From: an uncultured bacterium
GTDB taxonomy: Bacteria > Cyanobacteriota > Vampirovibrionia > Gastranaerophilales > Gastranaerophilaceae
DNA: 64,000 nt
Assembly (NCBI GenBank): GCA_947073645.1
Contig: CAMTMK010000002.1
Location: 49,094 to 113,093 of the forward strand
Direction: 5' to 3'
A program made the translations under genes and the position numbers. Below the pieces are notes generated by a model that searched no databases, was not told where the DNA came from, and saw only the letters and a program-made list of their open reading frames with translations. Of this stretch, positions 42,216 through 52,500 are shown piece by piece; the stretch's first letter is position 1, and each line of letters begins with the position of its first letter.

Positions 42216-43178
42216 ATGAATAAGAAGATTGTTTTACTAATAGCTTTTACATTAATTCTCAATTCAGTTTGCGCATATGGAGCAGACAATTCAAGACGTG
42301 CAAAACATTTGGAACAGAAAAATCAAGAACAGCAAAAGGCTGTTTCCGAACTTGATAAGGATACTATTTATTATCCGAATGCCAATATAAAAAGTGCTGT
42401 ATCTAAATATGAATCAGGAAACTATTCAGGTTGTCTGCAAGAGTTGTTCTCTCTTGTAAAAAAAGACCCTTCAAATGCTGTTGCATATTATTATATGGCG
42501 ATGGCATACACTCATATTGATATGCAGAATGAAGCAGTTGAGGCTTATGAGAAGGTTTTAGCGCTTAATCCGAATTCTTATTTGTATGATTATGCCGAAA
42601 AAGGCAGAGATTGTTTAACCGGCGGACCGAAGTGTCAGGCTGAAAATACTGAAGAACAAGATGAATTGGATAAGTTTATAAGTTCTCCATACGGCAACGG
42701 TTTGTCACCTCAACTTAACGGTGAAGTTAAGCAAAAAGAGCTGAACAATATTAAAGAAACAATTAATAAAAAAGAAGATTTGGAAAACAAAGACATTCAA
42801 AAAATCAGAGATTTTGATACAAAACATAATAATGATAATCAATCATCAATTGAAGAAACTGATAAAATAGCTATGGCATCTGATGAAGAAATTCTTCAAG
42901 CTGTTAAAACACTTAAAGATTCAGGTTTGAATATTACAATTCAACCTGATAATGCTTATACTCAGTTTTCGCAGTACCAAGATCCGCGAATGGCTGAAAT
43001 GAGTATGCTTTTGGGTAATAACAATAATAACAATAACAGTATGATGAATATGCTTCCTATGCTTATGAGCAAAGCTCAAAAGGGGGAAAATATAGATCCT
43101 CGTTTTATGCAGGCTATGATGATGAATTCAATGATGTCTGATTTGGATTTTAACGGTAACAATAATAACAGATATTAA
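42216..43178 (+). CDS. Exported TPR protein with Asn- and Met-rich tail
   Basis: This 320-aa protein has a signal peptide (MNKKIVLLIAFTLILNSVCAYG). Residues ~55-135 hold two to three TPR-like repeats (AVAYYYMAMAYTHIDMQNEA, VEAYEKVLALNPNSYLYDYA). The rest is charged and low complexity. It includes an Asn run near residue 270 encoded by AAT/AAC triplets, then Met-rich stretches (MMNMLPMLMSK, MQAMMMNSMMSD). AAAAAGGAAG is upstream. Function is unknown; it is probably a periplasmic or surface adaptor. The next gene starts 1 nt after its stop. Confidence 0.72.
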   Translation: MNKKIVLLIAFTLILNSVCAYGADNSRRAKHLEQKNQEQQKAVSELDKDTIYYPNANIKSAVSKYESGNYSGCLQELFSLVKKDPSNAVAYYYMAMAYTHIDMQNEAVEAYEKVLALNPNSYLYDYAEKGRDCLTGGPKCQAENTEEQDELDKFISSPYGNGLSPQLNGEVKQKELNNIKETINKKEDLENKDIQKIRDFDTKHNNDNQSSIEETDKIAMASDEEILQAVKTLKDSGLNITIQPDNAYTQFSQYQDPRMAEMSMLLGNNNNNNNSMMNMLPMLMSKAQKGENIDPRFMQAMMMNSMMSDLDFNGNNNNRY

Positions 43179-43179
43179 T

Positions 43180-43692
43180 ATGAAAAATATTCTTGAAAAT
43201 GCTTACTGTTGTTTGGTTGATGAAAATTTAGATGAAGCAAAGAAAAATTTTTATCTGATAAAAGAACAGGATATTCGTGCAAGCTGGGCTTTGTTTATGA
43301 TTTCTCTGATTGAGGGGAACATAAGTGAATATCCGACGTATTTCCAGCTCAGGAATTTTCTTGAAATTGATTTGAGTATTTTAATCAGTTATTTCAAGGG
43401 TGAATATGTTGAAAAAATTATCCGCTATGCAGATTTTATGTTCACAATAAACCCTGAAGTTTATAAATTCATCGGAAGATGCCTTTATAACAATAATCTT
43501 GAACCTCAAGCACTATTTTTCTTGGAGAAAGCAAAGAGTTATTTCTGGCATGATCCGGAATTGCATTATTTGCTGGCCTACATTTATTATCAAAAAAAAG
43601 ATTTTGAAAATACACGCAAGTCACTTGAAAATTGTTTGCAAATTTTGCCGAAATATTTCCCTGCACTTGATATGATGAGTAAAATTGCTTAA
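43180..43692 (+). CDS. TPR-like cytoplasmic protein
   Basis: This 170-aa protein without signal peptide is made of helical repeats. The best is RCLYNNNLEPQALFFLEKAK followed by LHYLLAYIYYQKKDFENTRK and ENCLQILPKYFPAL, i.e. two TPR units at the C-terminus. It starts 1 nt after the stop of the exported TPR gene with no Shine-Dalgarno, suggesting translational coupling. Function is unknown. Confidence 0.7.
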   Translation: MKNILENAYCCLVDENLDEAKKNFYLIKEQDIRASWALFMISLIEGNISEYPTYFQLRNFLEIDLSILISYFKGEYVEKIIRYADFMFTINPEVYKFIGRCLYNNNLEPQALFFLEKAKSYFWHDPELHYLLAYIYYQKKDFENTRKSLENCLQILPKYFPALDMMSKIA

Positions 43693-43733
43693 CTCACAGG
43701 TTTGTGTTATGTTTATCTTACAAGGAGATAAGT

Positions 43734-44783
43734 ATGATTATAATTATGGAATCGCGGGCTTCAGAAGCTCAGATTCAAAGAGTTATAGAGTTTTTAAAAG
43801 CAAATGAGTTTGAAATAAGATTTAACCGTGGGCAGGTGCATACTGTTATTGATGCTTTGGGAGATAAAACAACAGTTACCCCGGGCAGAATTGCTGCATT
43901 TGACGGAGTGAAAGAAGTTAAGGTTATAAGAGAACCATTTAGGCTTGCATCACGTGATTTAAAATCGGAAGATACAGTAATTGAATTTCCTAACGGGGTA
44001 AAAATCGGCGGAGAAAATAAACCGGTTGCAATGGTCGGGCCTTGTTCTATTGAAGAAGATTATGAAGGATTGTTGAAAGTTGCTTATGCCGCAAAAGAAA
44101 CAGGCTGCCAATTTTTGAGAGGCGGTGCGTTTAAACCCAGAACTTCGCCGTATGATTTTCAAGGGTATGGTGAAAAAGCTCTTAAATATATGAGAGATGC
44201 AGCTGATGAGACAGGGTTGCTTACTGTTTCAGAGGTTATGGATGCTTCTGATTTGGATTTGATGTGCGACTATATTGATGTTTTGCAAATCGGTGCGAGA
44301 AATGTTCAAAACTTTAAACTGCTTCATGCTGTTGGCAAATGCAATAAGCCAGTAATTTTAAAACGAGGTTTGGCAAGTACAATCAGAGAATTTCTCCTTG
44401 CTGCAGAACATATTATGTATAACGGAAATCATAATGTAATCCTTTGTGAACGCGGAATTAGAAGTTTTGACAGTGCATTTACGCGTAACGTTATGGATAT
44501 TGCATCAATTCCTGTTATAAAAAAATATTCGCATCTTCCGATAATTGTTGACCCGAGTCATGGAACAGGACAAAGATATTTGATAGAACCTATGGCAAAA
44601 GCAGGTTTGATTGTCGGTGCAGACGGTGTTATGATAGAGGTTCACCATGATCCTGAAAATGCATTGTCTGACGGAAAACAAAGTTTGCCTATACCAATGT
44701 TTAAAGAGGTTATGGGAAGAATTAATCAATTATCAGACAGACTTCATTATGAAAAAAGCTGTTTGTCTGCAAATGTACAATAA
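43734..44783 (+). CDS. aroF: 3-deoxy-7-phosphoheptulonate (DAHP) synthase
   Basis: This 349-aa enzyme condenses PEP and erythrose-4-phosphate, opening the shikimate pathway. I start it at ATG 43734 with AAGGAGATAAGT upstream. Residues 1-70 form a ferredoxin-like regulatory domain, as in the Thermotoga-type enzyme. The barrel follows: VAMVGPCSIE, LRGGAFKPRTSPYDFQGYG, QIGARNVQNF, VILKRGLAS and DPSHGTGQRYL, with metal ligands in the Cys of GPCS and the His of SHGTG. Prepilin 2 begins 11 nt after the stop and may share this transcript. Confidence 0.95.
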   Translation: MIIIMESRASEAQIQRVIEFLKANEFEIRFNRGQVHTVIDALGDKTTVTPGRIAAFDGVKEVKVIREPFRLASRDLKSEDTVIEFPNGVKIGGENKPVAMVGPCSIEEDYEGLLKVAYAAKETGCQFLRGGAFKPRTSPYDFQGYGEKALKYMRDAADETGLLTVSEVMDASDLDLMCDYIDVLQIGARNVQNFKLLHAVGKCNKPVILKRGLASTIREFLLAAEHIMYNGNHNVILCERGIRSFDSAFTRNVMDIASIPVIKKYSHLPIIVDPSHGTGQRYLIEPMAKAGLIVGADGVMIEVHHDPENALSDGKQSLPIPMFKEVMGRINQLSDRLHYEKSCLSANVQ

Positions 44784-44821
44784 AAGGAGGAGCTATGAAA
44801 ATCAGGTTTAGTCGGAATTTC

Positions 44822-44831
44822 GGGGGGGGGG
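44822..44831 (+). repeat. Poly-G tract (10 G), prepilin 2
   Basis: Homopolymer after AATTTC in codons 10-13. Ten Gs lead to TAA at 44837; eleven would open the pilin frame. Confidence 0.95.
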
Positions 44832-44867
44832 CAATTTAAGCCAATCTCCGTTTCTTGAAAATTTATG

Positions 44868-44970
44868 TAAACCCCATGTGGCGGGTCCAGCGGATTGTCG
44901 GCAGAAGGCGAAGAAGTTTTGCACAGCAAAACTCGCAGACCTGTTTAACGCTGACAACCAAGTGGCGGCA
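44868..44970 (+). repeat. GC-rich palindrome-containing insert in the prepilin 2 leader
   Basis: By hand count about 59% GC over ~100 nt, against a clearly AT-rich background. It contains the palindrome GTTTTGCACAGCAAAAC (7-bp arms, 3-nt loop) and TGGCGGCACGCCAGGCG. It sits between the poly-G tract and the pilin helix and is translated in the ON frame. It resembles a small repeat inserted into a coding region; copies elsewhere would be needed to prove that. Confidence 0.45.
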
Positions 44971-45777
44971 CGCCAGGCGTTTACTTTAGCTGAGGTTTTA
45001 ATAACTCTGGGTGTTATAGGTATTGTTGCTGTGTTAACTTTACCAGAGTTAATCCAAAATTACAAGAAAAAGGCAACGGTTGTACAACTTAAGGAAGCAT
45101 ATTCAATACTTTCACAAGCTGTTAATACTTCTCAAAATGAACATGGTGAACTCTTAACTTGGGATTATACTATAAGCGATACTGATTTTGCAAAAAAATA
45201 TATTTTGCCATATTTAAAACTTATTGATACAAAAAAAACATACGCAACCGGCTGGAATATGTATACTTTATCAACTCAGAATAATATGCATAGTAATACT
45301 GCTTATTGGCATTCCGGTATGATATATATTCTTTCAAATGGATATGCATTATGTATTGTAAACGGAAATGATGATACAAGGAAGTTAATTACTGTTGATG
45401 TAAACGGGAAAAAAGGTCCAAATGTATTGGGTATAGATGGATTTACATTTGAATTTAATAAAAAAAATAATAGTTTACTTCCTTTTGGTTATGGAAATAC
45501 AAGAAATGTTCTGCTGGGTAAAAACGGTGGTGTCACTTATCCTGTGGGAATGTGTACAAGAGATAACAACTGGCAATACTATAGAGGCGGCTTCTGTGCT
45601 GCTGTTATAATGAAAGACGGATGGCAAATTAGTGACGATTATCCTTGGGAAAACGGCGGACTTACACCAATTCATAAAAATTAAAAACTTATTCTCTAAG
45701 ATTTTTAATATGCTGGAAAAATCATTTTGTTTGAAGTATTATAATTTACACGGAAACTATAAAAAAGGAATATAAAT

Positions 45778-46875
45778 ATGCTAAGAACTGGAATAGTAGG
45801 ACTTCCGAATGTCGGAAAATCAACTTTATTTAATGCTTTAACAAGTGCAAAAAACGCGCAGAGTGCAAACTACCCGTTTTGTACAATTGAACCAAACGTA
45901 GGTGTGGTTAATGTGCCTGACGAAAGATTAGAAATTTTGCAAAAACTCTGCAAATGTACAGATATTATCCCGACAGCAATCGAATTTGTAGATATTGCAG
46001 GACTTGTTAAAGGTGCAAGTAAAGGGGAAGGTTTAGGAAACCAATTCTTGCACAATATTAGAGAAGTTGATGCTATTATTCAAGTTGTAAGATGTTTTGA
46101 TGACCCGAATACTATTCACGTTGCAGGTAAAGTAAATCCGCTTGATGATATTGAAGTTATAAATACTGAACTCGCACTTGCTGATTTGGCTTCTGTAGAG
46201 AAACGTCAGGCACGTATTGCAAAACAGGCAAAAAGTGGTGATAAAGATGCCGTACTTGAAAACAATGTTTTAACAACACTTACAGACTTGCTCTCTGAAG
46301 GTTCGTTTATAAACCTTAATGAACATTTTAACGAAGATGAAATCGCTGTGGTTAAACAACTTAACCTTATGTCTGTAAAACCTGTTATCTATGCGGCAAA
46401 CGTATCTGAATATGATTTGAAAGACGGTAATGAATATACAAAACAAGTTCAGGAATATGCTTCAAAACATAATGCGGAAGTAGTTTTGATTTCTGCAAAA
46501 ATTGAGGAAGAATTAGCAGAACTTGGTGCAGAAGAGGCAAAAGAATACTTAGAAGAATTAGGTATTGAAGACAGCGGAATTAACAGAATGATTAAATCTG
46601 TTTATAAACTTCTTAATTTAAGAACATTTATCACAGCCGGTGAAAAAGAAGTTCACGCTTGGACAATTCCTGCAGGTGCAAAAGCTCCACAGGCTGCAGG
46701 TGTAATCCATACAGACTTTGAAAAAGGATTTATTCGTGCAGAAATTACACCATATGAGGAATTTGTGAAAAACGGTTCTTATGCAGCCTGCAAAGAAAAA
46801 GGTGTAACACGTCTTGAAGGCAAAGATTACGTTGTCCAAGACGGAGATTTGGTACATTTCAGATTTGCAGTTTAA
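45778..46875 (+). CDS. ychF: Ribosome-binding ATPase YchF (Obg family)
   Basis: This 365-aa P-loop ATPase associates with ribosomes. The Walker A motif GLPNVGKST is at residues 8-16. NYPFCTIEPNVGVVNVPDER is the switch I region. DIAGLVKGASKGEGLGNQFL follows. In place of NKxD it has AANVSE, the substitution that gives YchF its ATP preference. The TGS-like C-terminal domain (VHAWTIPAGAKAPQAAGVIH, then VVQDGDLVHFRF) is complete. AAAGGAATA is upstream. Confidence 0.97.
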   Translation: MLRTGIVGLPNVGKSTLFNALTSAKNAQSANYPFCTIEPNVGVVNVPDERLEILQKLCKCTDIIPTAIEFVDIAGLVKGASKGEGLGNQFLHNIREVDAIIQVVRCFDDPNTIHVAGKVNPLDDIEVINTELALADLASVEKRQARIAKQAKSGDKDAVLENNVLTTLTDLLSEGSFINLNEHFNEDEIAVVKQLNLMSVKPVIYAANVSEYDLKDGNEYTKQVQEYASKHNAEVVLISAKIEEELAELGAEEAKEYLEELGIEDSGINRMIKSVYKLLNLRTFITAGEKEVHAWTIPAGAKAPQAAGVIHTDFEKGFIRAEITPYEEFVKNGSYAACKEKGVTRLEGKDYVVQDGDLVHFRFAV

Positions 46876-46877
46876 AA

Positions 46878-46900
46878 AAAGACCTTAAAGGTCTTTTTTT
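46878..46900. terminator. Terminator of ychF, also at the end of the GH13-like gene
   Basis: Stem AAAGACC/GGTCTTT with loop TTAAA is followed by T7. The convergent gene's stop codon lies in the T run. Confidence 0.85.
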
Positions 46901-49900
46901 ATTTTGACATTAGTGATAATTTTGAGCCTGAAACAACTTCCTGTTTTTTGATATAAGGTGTTGATACAAAATTATATTGAGGATTATACATTACGCGTCT
47001 GCCAGTGAAGGTTGGCTCTTTTTTTACAAGGTAAAGTGTCATAACACTGTCATTGATTGTTATTTTTTGCTGATTAGGACCTGTAATTTGGTTTTTATCA
47101 TTAACCCAATATGATTTGCCGGTTACTGCATCTTTGAATTCCATACCTGATTTTAAACCGCCGTTTTGCATTACTTTATCAGCAGAACCGCCGTTTAGGT
47201 CAATAAAATCTAATGTTATTTCAGCAGGACTATAGTATTCGTCAAATTTATGGGTCAAGCCTTCTGTATTGAATACTGATACTGTCATTTTACCGTTAGG
47301 ACTTTGTCTTAAAAGTGCTGAAACTTCTGTTTCTTTACCATTTGATTTTGCTTTTTGTTTATTAAGTACAAAAGGTGTTCCGTTATTCAACGGTTCTAAC
47401 TCGGGACGGGTGCGAAGGTTATATTGATAATCCATATAGTCTTTAAATCTTTTTACAAAATCTAAGTATTCCGGATTGTTTTTATCAACCCATTCTTCAT
47501 GGATTATATTACGGTTTTGTACGGTAATATTTTTGGTTGTATGTTCAAAACCTGTTGCACCATATTCGTCACCTGCGTATAAAGTCGGGTTGCCTGTTAG
47601 TGCTGTTAAGAATTTTGTGTGTCCGAGAAGTTTTGACATTGCAGGGTCAAGGATTTTTTCAAGCGAAAGTTTTTTGAGATTTTGTCTTTCTTCATTAGTT
47701 AGTCTGCCGTCACCTTCTGAATCTGCAATATATGCCATTTCATCTAAAACAATATTCAATGCTGTCGGATAGTCTTTTGTTCCAAAGCCTTCTGCTTCAA
47801 AAACTTTACCCATATGTTTGCTGTTAGAAATATTTTTCAATGCTTTAAGCATCAAACCGTATACATAATCTATTCTGCCTTGGTCAAGCCCTATTTCGTT
47901 AATAGCTTTACCCATACCGCTTGAAACAGATTCACATTTTGCTATTGCAAGCGGGCTTATACGGCTCATATCTGCTCCATATACAGAATCTGAATTTGGT
48001 TCAGTTCCGTATGGAACAGCGTGAAGAATTTTATATGCTCTTTGGCGCAGATCATAATTACCTTTGTCTGTCAAATCTGCAAAAACCATATCCATATCTG
48101 TTGCATAACCGTCTAATGCACGGCATTTATCGTGATTTCCTGCAAAGATATATGAGTAAATTATTGATTCAAGCGGACCTGATGTTAGGAAACCTGCTAG
48201 TTGTTCAGTAACTTTTCCACCTTTTTCTAAGCCTTTATCAGGACTGTTTTCGCCGTCAAAGTCAAATAATTTGCCGAAAATTTCATTAATTCCTGATGAT
48301 AAATATGTATAGTTTGCAGTTGTAGTGAAACCTGCTTCATTAATGAGTTTTTTTACAGCTTCTGTTGAAGATGAGAAACGTTCAGAGCTGCCGCCGCCTT
48401 TATTGAATATATCGCCTTCATCAGTTACTTCGGCAGCAATGTATGCATCAGGGTGGTATTGTTTTACGTTTTCCCCGAATTTTGTCCAGAATTTAATGAT
48501 TTGATTCCAGGTGAATTCAAAGTTTGTTTTACCGTTTCTTACGGATTCAATGTCTGCAATATCTTTTGTTGCGTCAATTCTCCAGTCAAGCCCGCCTTCC
48601 GCACGGCTTACAATCATTTCTGCAAGTTTAAAACTTTCTGCACTTGTACCTTTGAGTGTTTGTTTTAATGCTTTTTTAAGGTCGTCTGTATCTTTAATAT
48701 TATTGATATTGCGTTTAAGATGTTTTATAAGTGAAATTGCTTCATCTTCCGGACTGTCGGCGATTATGCCCATTCCCATTAATGAAGTTTCTTTTAGTTC
48801 GTTGTATTTGTATGAAATTTCGCCTGTTTGATTATTGTAAGATAATTTTGCATCAGGAGAAACTCCTTTGATTATGGCAAATTTTGCGATTTCTGCTGTC
48901 AATAGAGGAATTGCATATTTCCCGAACTCTGTTGTATTTCCGTTTTTATCGTGGAATTTTTTATCGTTTGGTAATGAATTTTCTACCTCATCCAAAATTT
49001 TTGTTGCGAACTGCGACATTTCATTTTTGTACAAGTCATCAGTCATTGTATAAGCTTTTTTGTATTCGTGGGTAAGATGTTTGTTGCCGTCTTTGTACAT
49101 ATCGTATCTTGAAGCACCGATTTGAGTGGATTTTGTAGCCCTTTTGGTCATATAAGGTGATGCTAAGACTGATACGATATCATCGCCGACTTCAATTGAA
49201 TCTAAAGGAACATCCATCAAGCCTTGCAAAATAGCGTTTTTATAATTGCTGTCAGTTGTTGATTTTGCAAGATTATATCTGTTTCTTAGAACATTTTTTA
49301 CAATTTGTTCATTTACATCAAGTTTTTTAGGTAAAACTTTGCCATCCGAGAGAGAGTTGATTTTGTTGTAAATCTCATTAGCACTCTTTCCTTCAATATT
49401 TTGAAGGTGTTGTGCGACATTTAGAGTTAAGATTTGATTTGTTTTCTTTGTCCAGAATTTTGCTGAAGATATTGCATAATCTTGAACTTCCATATTTTTT
49501 TGAATGAGAAGGTCTTTCATTTCTGCACGTTTTTCAGGGTCTTTAATATTTTTTAAAGACTGAGTTTCAGAGTGTGACTGAACGAAACTTAGTTTTGCGA
49601 TATCAGGGTTTGCGTCCCAGGTTTCAAATCCGCTTTCGTGTTTGCCTTCAAGTCCAAAGTATTCAAATTGTGAAACTGCGCGTGTGCCTTCACCGCTGTA
49701 AAGTTTCAATTGTTTATCTTTTGGGGCACTTTTGTTATAAGCGATTAAAGATTCAACATTTTTCTTATATGTTTCGTTGTTAATTTTAAAGCTGTATGGC
49801 ACTACTGTGTCGTTATGACCGTTTATTTCAAGGTTATTTTTTACGAGTTTGTCATATGCTCTGATTAGTTGTTTGTTGTTTAAGTTTGCAGTATCAACAA

Positions 49901-51008
49901 GTCGGTCATCATAAATTTGAATATATGTCGGCTGGTTTGATTTGTAATTTCTATTTGGTTTGATTTTTATTGAACCGTCTGCGTTTTGTTTAATATCATA
50001 TTTAGGGTTAACGATTCTATGGGTTACGTGATTAAGTTGTTTGCCGAATACACCCATATTTAAAGGGCTGTCTTGAAGACCTGAAATTTTGAACCAATTA
50101 AAGTAAGGTGATTTTTCACCCCATTGAAGAATATGTTTGAAGTGAACACCTTCAAGACCTTCGTTTACATATGCGCCGTCAGATACAAGGTTAATACCTT
50201 TTGCAAAAAGTTTTCTTTGAAGTGAAGCATAGTTGTTAATGTTCCCCAGACTTTGAGCCATTTGGAAGTTGTTTTTGTTCCAGTAAGCATGTGCTGTTAC
50301 GCTGTCATCAGTAAATAAAGGGGTTGTAATAATTCTTGTAAAGTTGTCAAGTTTGCCGTCGTCTAAGTCTTTTTCAATGCCTGCAAGCGAACCGCCGATT
50401 TTGTTTGCGGTATTTTTGTTTGTTTTTCTTGCACGTTCAATGTCTTTATTAGGTACAATTTTGTTGTTTTCGTCATAAACCCAGGCTACGTTATTAAAAT
50501 CAGGTACAATAAGTTTCATTGAACCTGATTTTGTAGATGTTGATAGTCTGTCTGTTACAAAATTATATATTTCATGTGCTCTATGAGAAGATGCGGCTTC
50601 ATTGATAATATTACCGGGGTCAATTTTGTATTCGGGAATTGCATTTTTTTGTCCGGCAGGAACGAGTTTGTAGTGATATGCAAACGGTTGGTCCGGTCGG
50701 ATACCGTATTCTCTTGCAAGGTTAATGCGTGTTGCTTTCCCTTTTTCAAGTTTTATTTCAGGTTCATTTTTTGTATTTTTAAGCGGATTAATATTGCCAT
50801 ATTGGTCTTTTTTACCTGTTACAAACCAGTTGCCTTCAGCATCTTTATCCAGTAAGAAGATTTCAAGGTAGCAGTCTTTTTTATCTTCGTCATAAACATA
50901 GTTAAACTCGAATTCTCTGTTTCCCGTGTCGGATTTTACAGGTTTGTAGCCCTCAAATTGTACATTATTATTTGTTTTCGGCTGGTTTAAATTTAGATTG
51001 ACTTTCAC
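46899..51008 (-). CDS. Very large cytoplasmic GH13 (alpha-amylase)-like protein
   Basis: This protein has about 1369 aa. I prefer GTG 51008, which has AAGGAG at 9 nt; a TTG at 51017 sits directly on that site. There is no signal peptide. The N-terminal ~150 residues look like a carbohydrate-binding or beta-sandwich module. GH13 motifs are widely spaced: INLVSDGAYVNEG (~272), GLDWRIDATKD with the nucleophile Asp at ~812, YIAAEVTDEGD with Glu at ~860, and FAGNHDKCRAL with His-Asp at ~959. About 530 residues separate regions I and II, far more than in normal amylases. A C-terminal beta domain ends with FTGRRVMYNPQYN. A role in internal glucan metabolism is inferred. Confidence 0.82.
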   Translation of the reverse strand: MKVNLNLNQPKTNNNVQFEGYKPVKSDTGNREFEFNYVYDEDKKDCYLEIFLLDKDAEGNWFVTGKKDQYGNINPLKNTKNEPEIKLEKGKATRINLAREYGIRPDQPFAYHYKLVPAGQKNAIPEYKIDPGNIINEAASSHRAHEIYNFVTDRLSTSTKSGSMKLIVPDFNNVAWVYDENNKIVPNKDIERARKTNKNTANKIGGSLAGIEKDLDDGKLDNFTRIITTPLFTDDSVTAHAYWNKNNFQMAQSLGNINNYASLQRKLFAKGINLVSDGAYVNEGLEGVHFKHILQWGEKSPYFNWFKISGLQDSPLNMGVFGKQLNHVTHRIVNPKYDIKQNADGSIKIKPNRNYKSNQPTYIQIYDDRLVDTANLNNKQLIRAYDKLVKNNLEINGHNDTVVPYSFKINNETYKKNVESLIAYNKSAPKDKQLKLYSGEGTRAVSQFEYFGLEGKHESGFETWDANPDIAKLSFVQSHSETQSLKNIKDPEKRAEMKDLLIQKNMEVQDYAISSAKFWTKKTNQILTLNVAQHLQNIEGKSANEIYNKINSLSDGKVLPKKLDVNEQIVKNVLRNRYNLAKSTTDSNYKNAILQGLMDVPLDSIEVGDDIVSVLASPYMTKRATKSTQIGASRYDMYKDGNKHLTHEYKKAYTMTDDLYKNEMSQFATKILDEVENSLPNDKKFHDKNGNTTEFGKYAIPLLTAEIAKFAIIKGVSPDAKLSYNNQTGEISYKYNELKETSLMGMGIIADSPEDEAISLIKHLKRNINNIKDTDDLKKALKQTLKGTSAESFKLAEMIVSRAEGGLDWRIDATKDIADIESVRNGKTNFEFTWNQIIKFWTKFGENVKQYHPDAYIAAEVTDEGDIFNKGGGSSERFSSSTEAVKKLINEAGFTTTANYTYLSSGINEIFGKLFDFDGENSPDKGLEKGGKVTEQLAGFLTSGPLESIIYSYIFAGNHDKCRALDGYATDMDMVFADLTDKGNYDLRQRAYKILHAVPYGTEPNSDSVYGADMSRISPLAIAKCESVSSGMGKAINEIGLDQGRIDYVYGLMLKALKNISNSKHMGKVFEAEGFGTKDYPTALNIVLDEMAYIADSEGDGRLTNEERQNLKKLSLEKILDPAMSKLLGHTKFLTALTGNPTLYAGDEYGATGFEHTTKNITVQNRNIIHEEWVDKNNPEYLDFVKRFKDYMDYQYNLRTRPELEPLNNGTPFVLNKQKAKSNGKETEVSALLRQSPNGKMTVSVFNTEGLTHKFDEYYSPAEITLDFIDLNGGSADKVMQNGGLKSGMEFKDAVTGKSYWVNDKNQITGPNQQKITINDSVMTLYLVKKEPTFTGRRVMYNPQYNFVSTPYIKKQEVVSGSKLSLMSK

Positions 51009-51154
51009 TTTGAACAACTCCTTACCTTCTCCAGTTATAACCCAACTGAAGAAAAATTTTTGTCATTATATATTATATTATTAACAAATTTTTACAAAAA
51101 ATGATTATAAGGATATGTTTTTGATATAATCCGTTATTGTAAAGGAGAAATTAA

Positions 51155-52420
<1,266 letters not shown>

Positions 52421-52500
52421 GAGCGTGCCGTTCCACCCGCCACACTGGGTATTGGAATTAAAGTCCGGTTTTAGTAGAGAAAGCTTAGCCGCTAAAATGT
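52421..52500 (+). other. Hairpin-rich 3' region of ahcY
   Basis: Directly after the ahcY stop a GC-richer stretch holds several consecutive small inverted repeats: GGA/TCC, ACCC/GGGT (around GCCACACT), GGA/TCC again, and TTTTAG/CTAAAA (52469-52474 with 52492-52497). It leads into the terminator. It may be a structured 3' UTR or a small RNA. The CCGCCACACTGG part faintly recalls a cobalamin-riboswitch box, but the rest does not fit. Confidence 0.3.

Larger units (their letters stand above)
44795..45684 (+). pseudogene. Type IV prepilin-like gene 2, out of frame at a poly-G tract (OFF; probably phase-variable)
   Basis: AAAGGAGG precedes ATG 44795, which reads MKIRFSRNFGGG then AI and TAA at 44837. 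The tract 44822-44831 has 10 Gs. One more G (or two fewer) joins this start to the long frame that covers 44878-45684, with no stop between. The ON product would have a leader of about 65 residues ending VAARQA, then FTLAEVLITLGVIGIVAVLT, a Gly/Tyr-rich globular domain and the ending VIMKDGWQISDDYPW like prepilin 1. It is not a decayed gene: the rest is intact and starts normally. Internal initiation at GTG 44878 could still give a product. I interpret it as a switchable gene in the OFF state. Confidence 0.85.

Noticed and set aside
44878..45684. GTG 44878 as the true start of prepilin 2
   Set aside because: It has no Shine-Dalgarno and no proper leader context, while ATG 44795 has a strong AAAGGAGG and the same poly-G leader design as prepilin 1. 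It is kept only as a possible internal start.
51018..51154. SAH riboswitch upstream of ahcY
   Set aside because: The region is AT-rich with only a promoter and Shine-Dalgarno; I see no conserved stem or GC-rich aptamer-like core.
52421..52470. Cobalamin riboswitch after ahcY
   Set aside because: Only a short CCGCCACACTGG resemblance to one box; other conserved elements are missing, and the position downstream of a gene and before a terminator is wrong.
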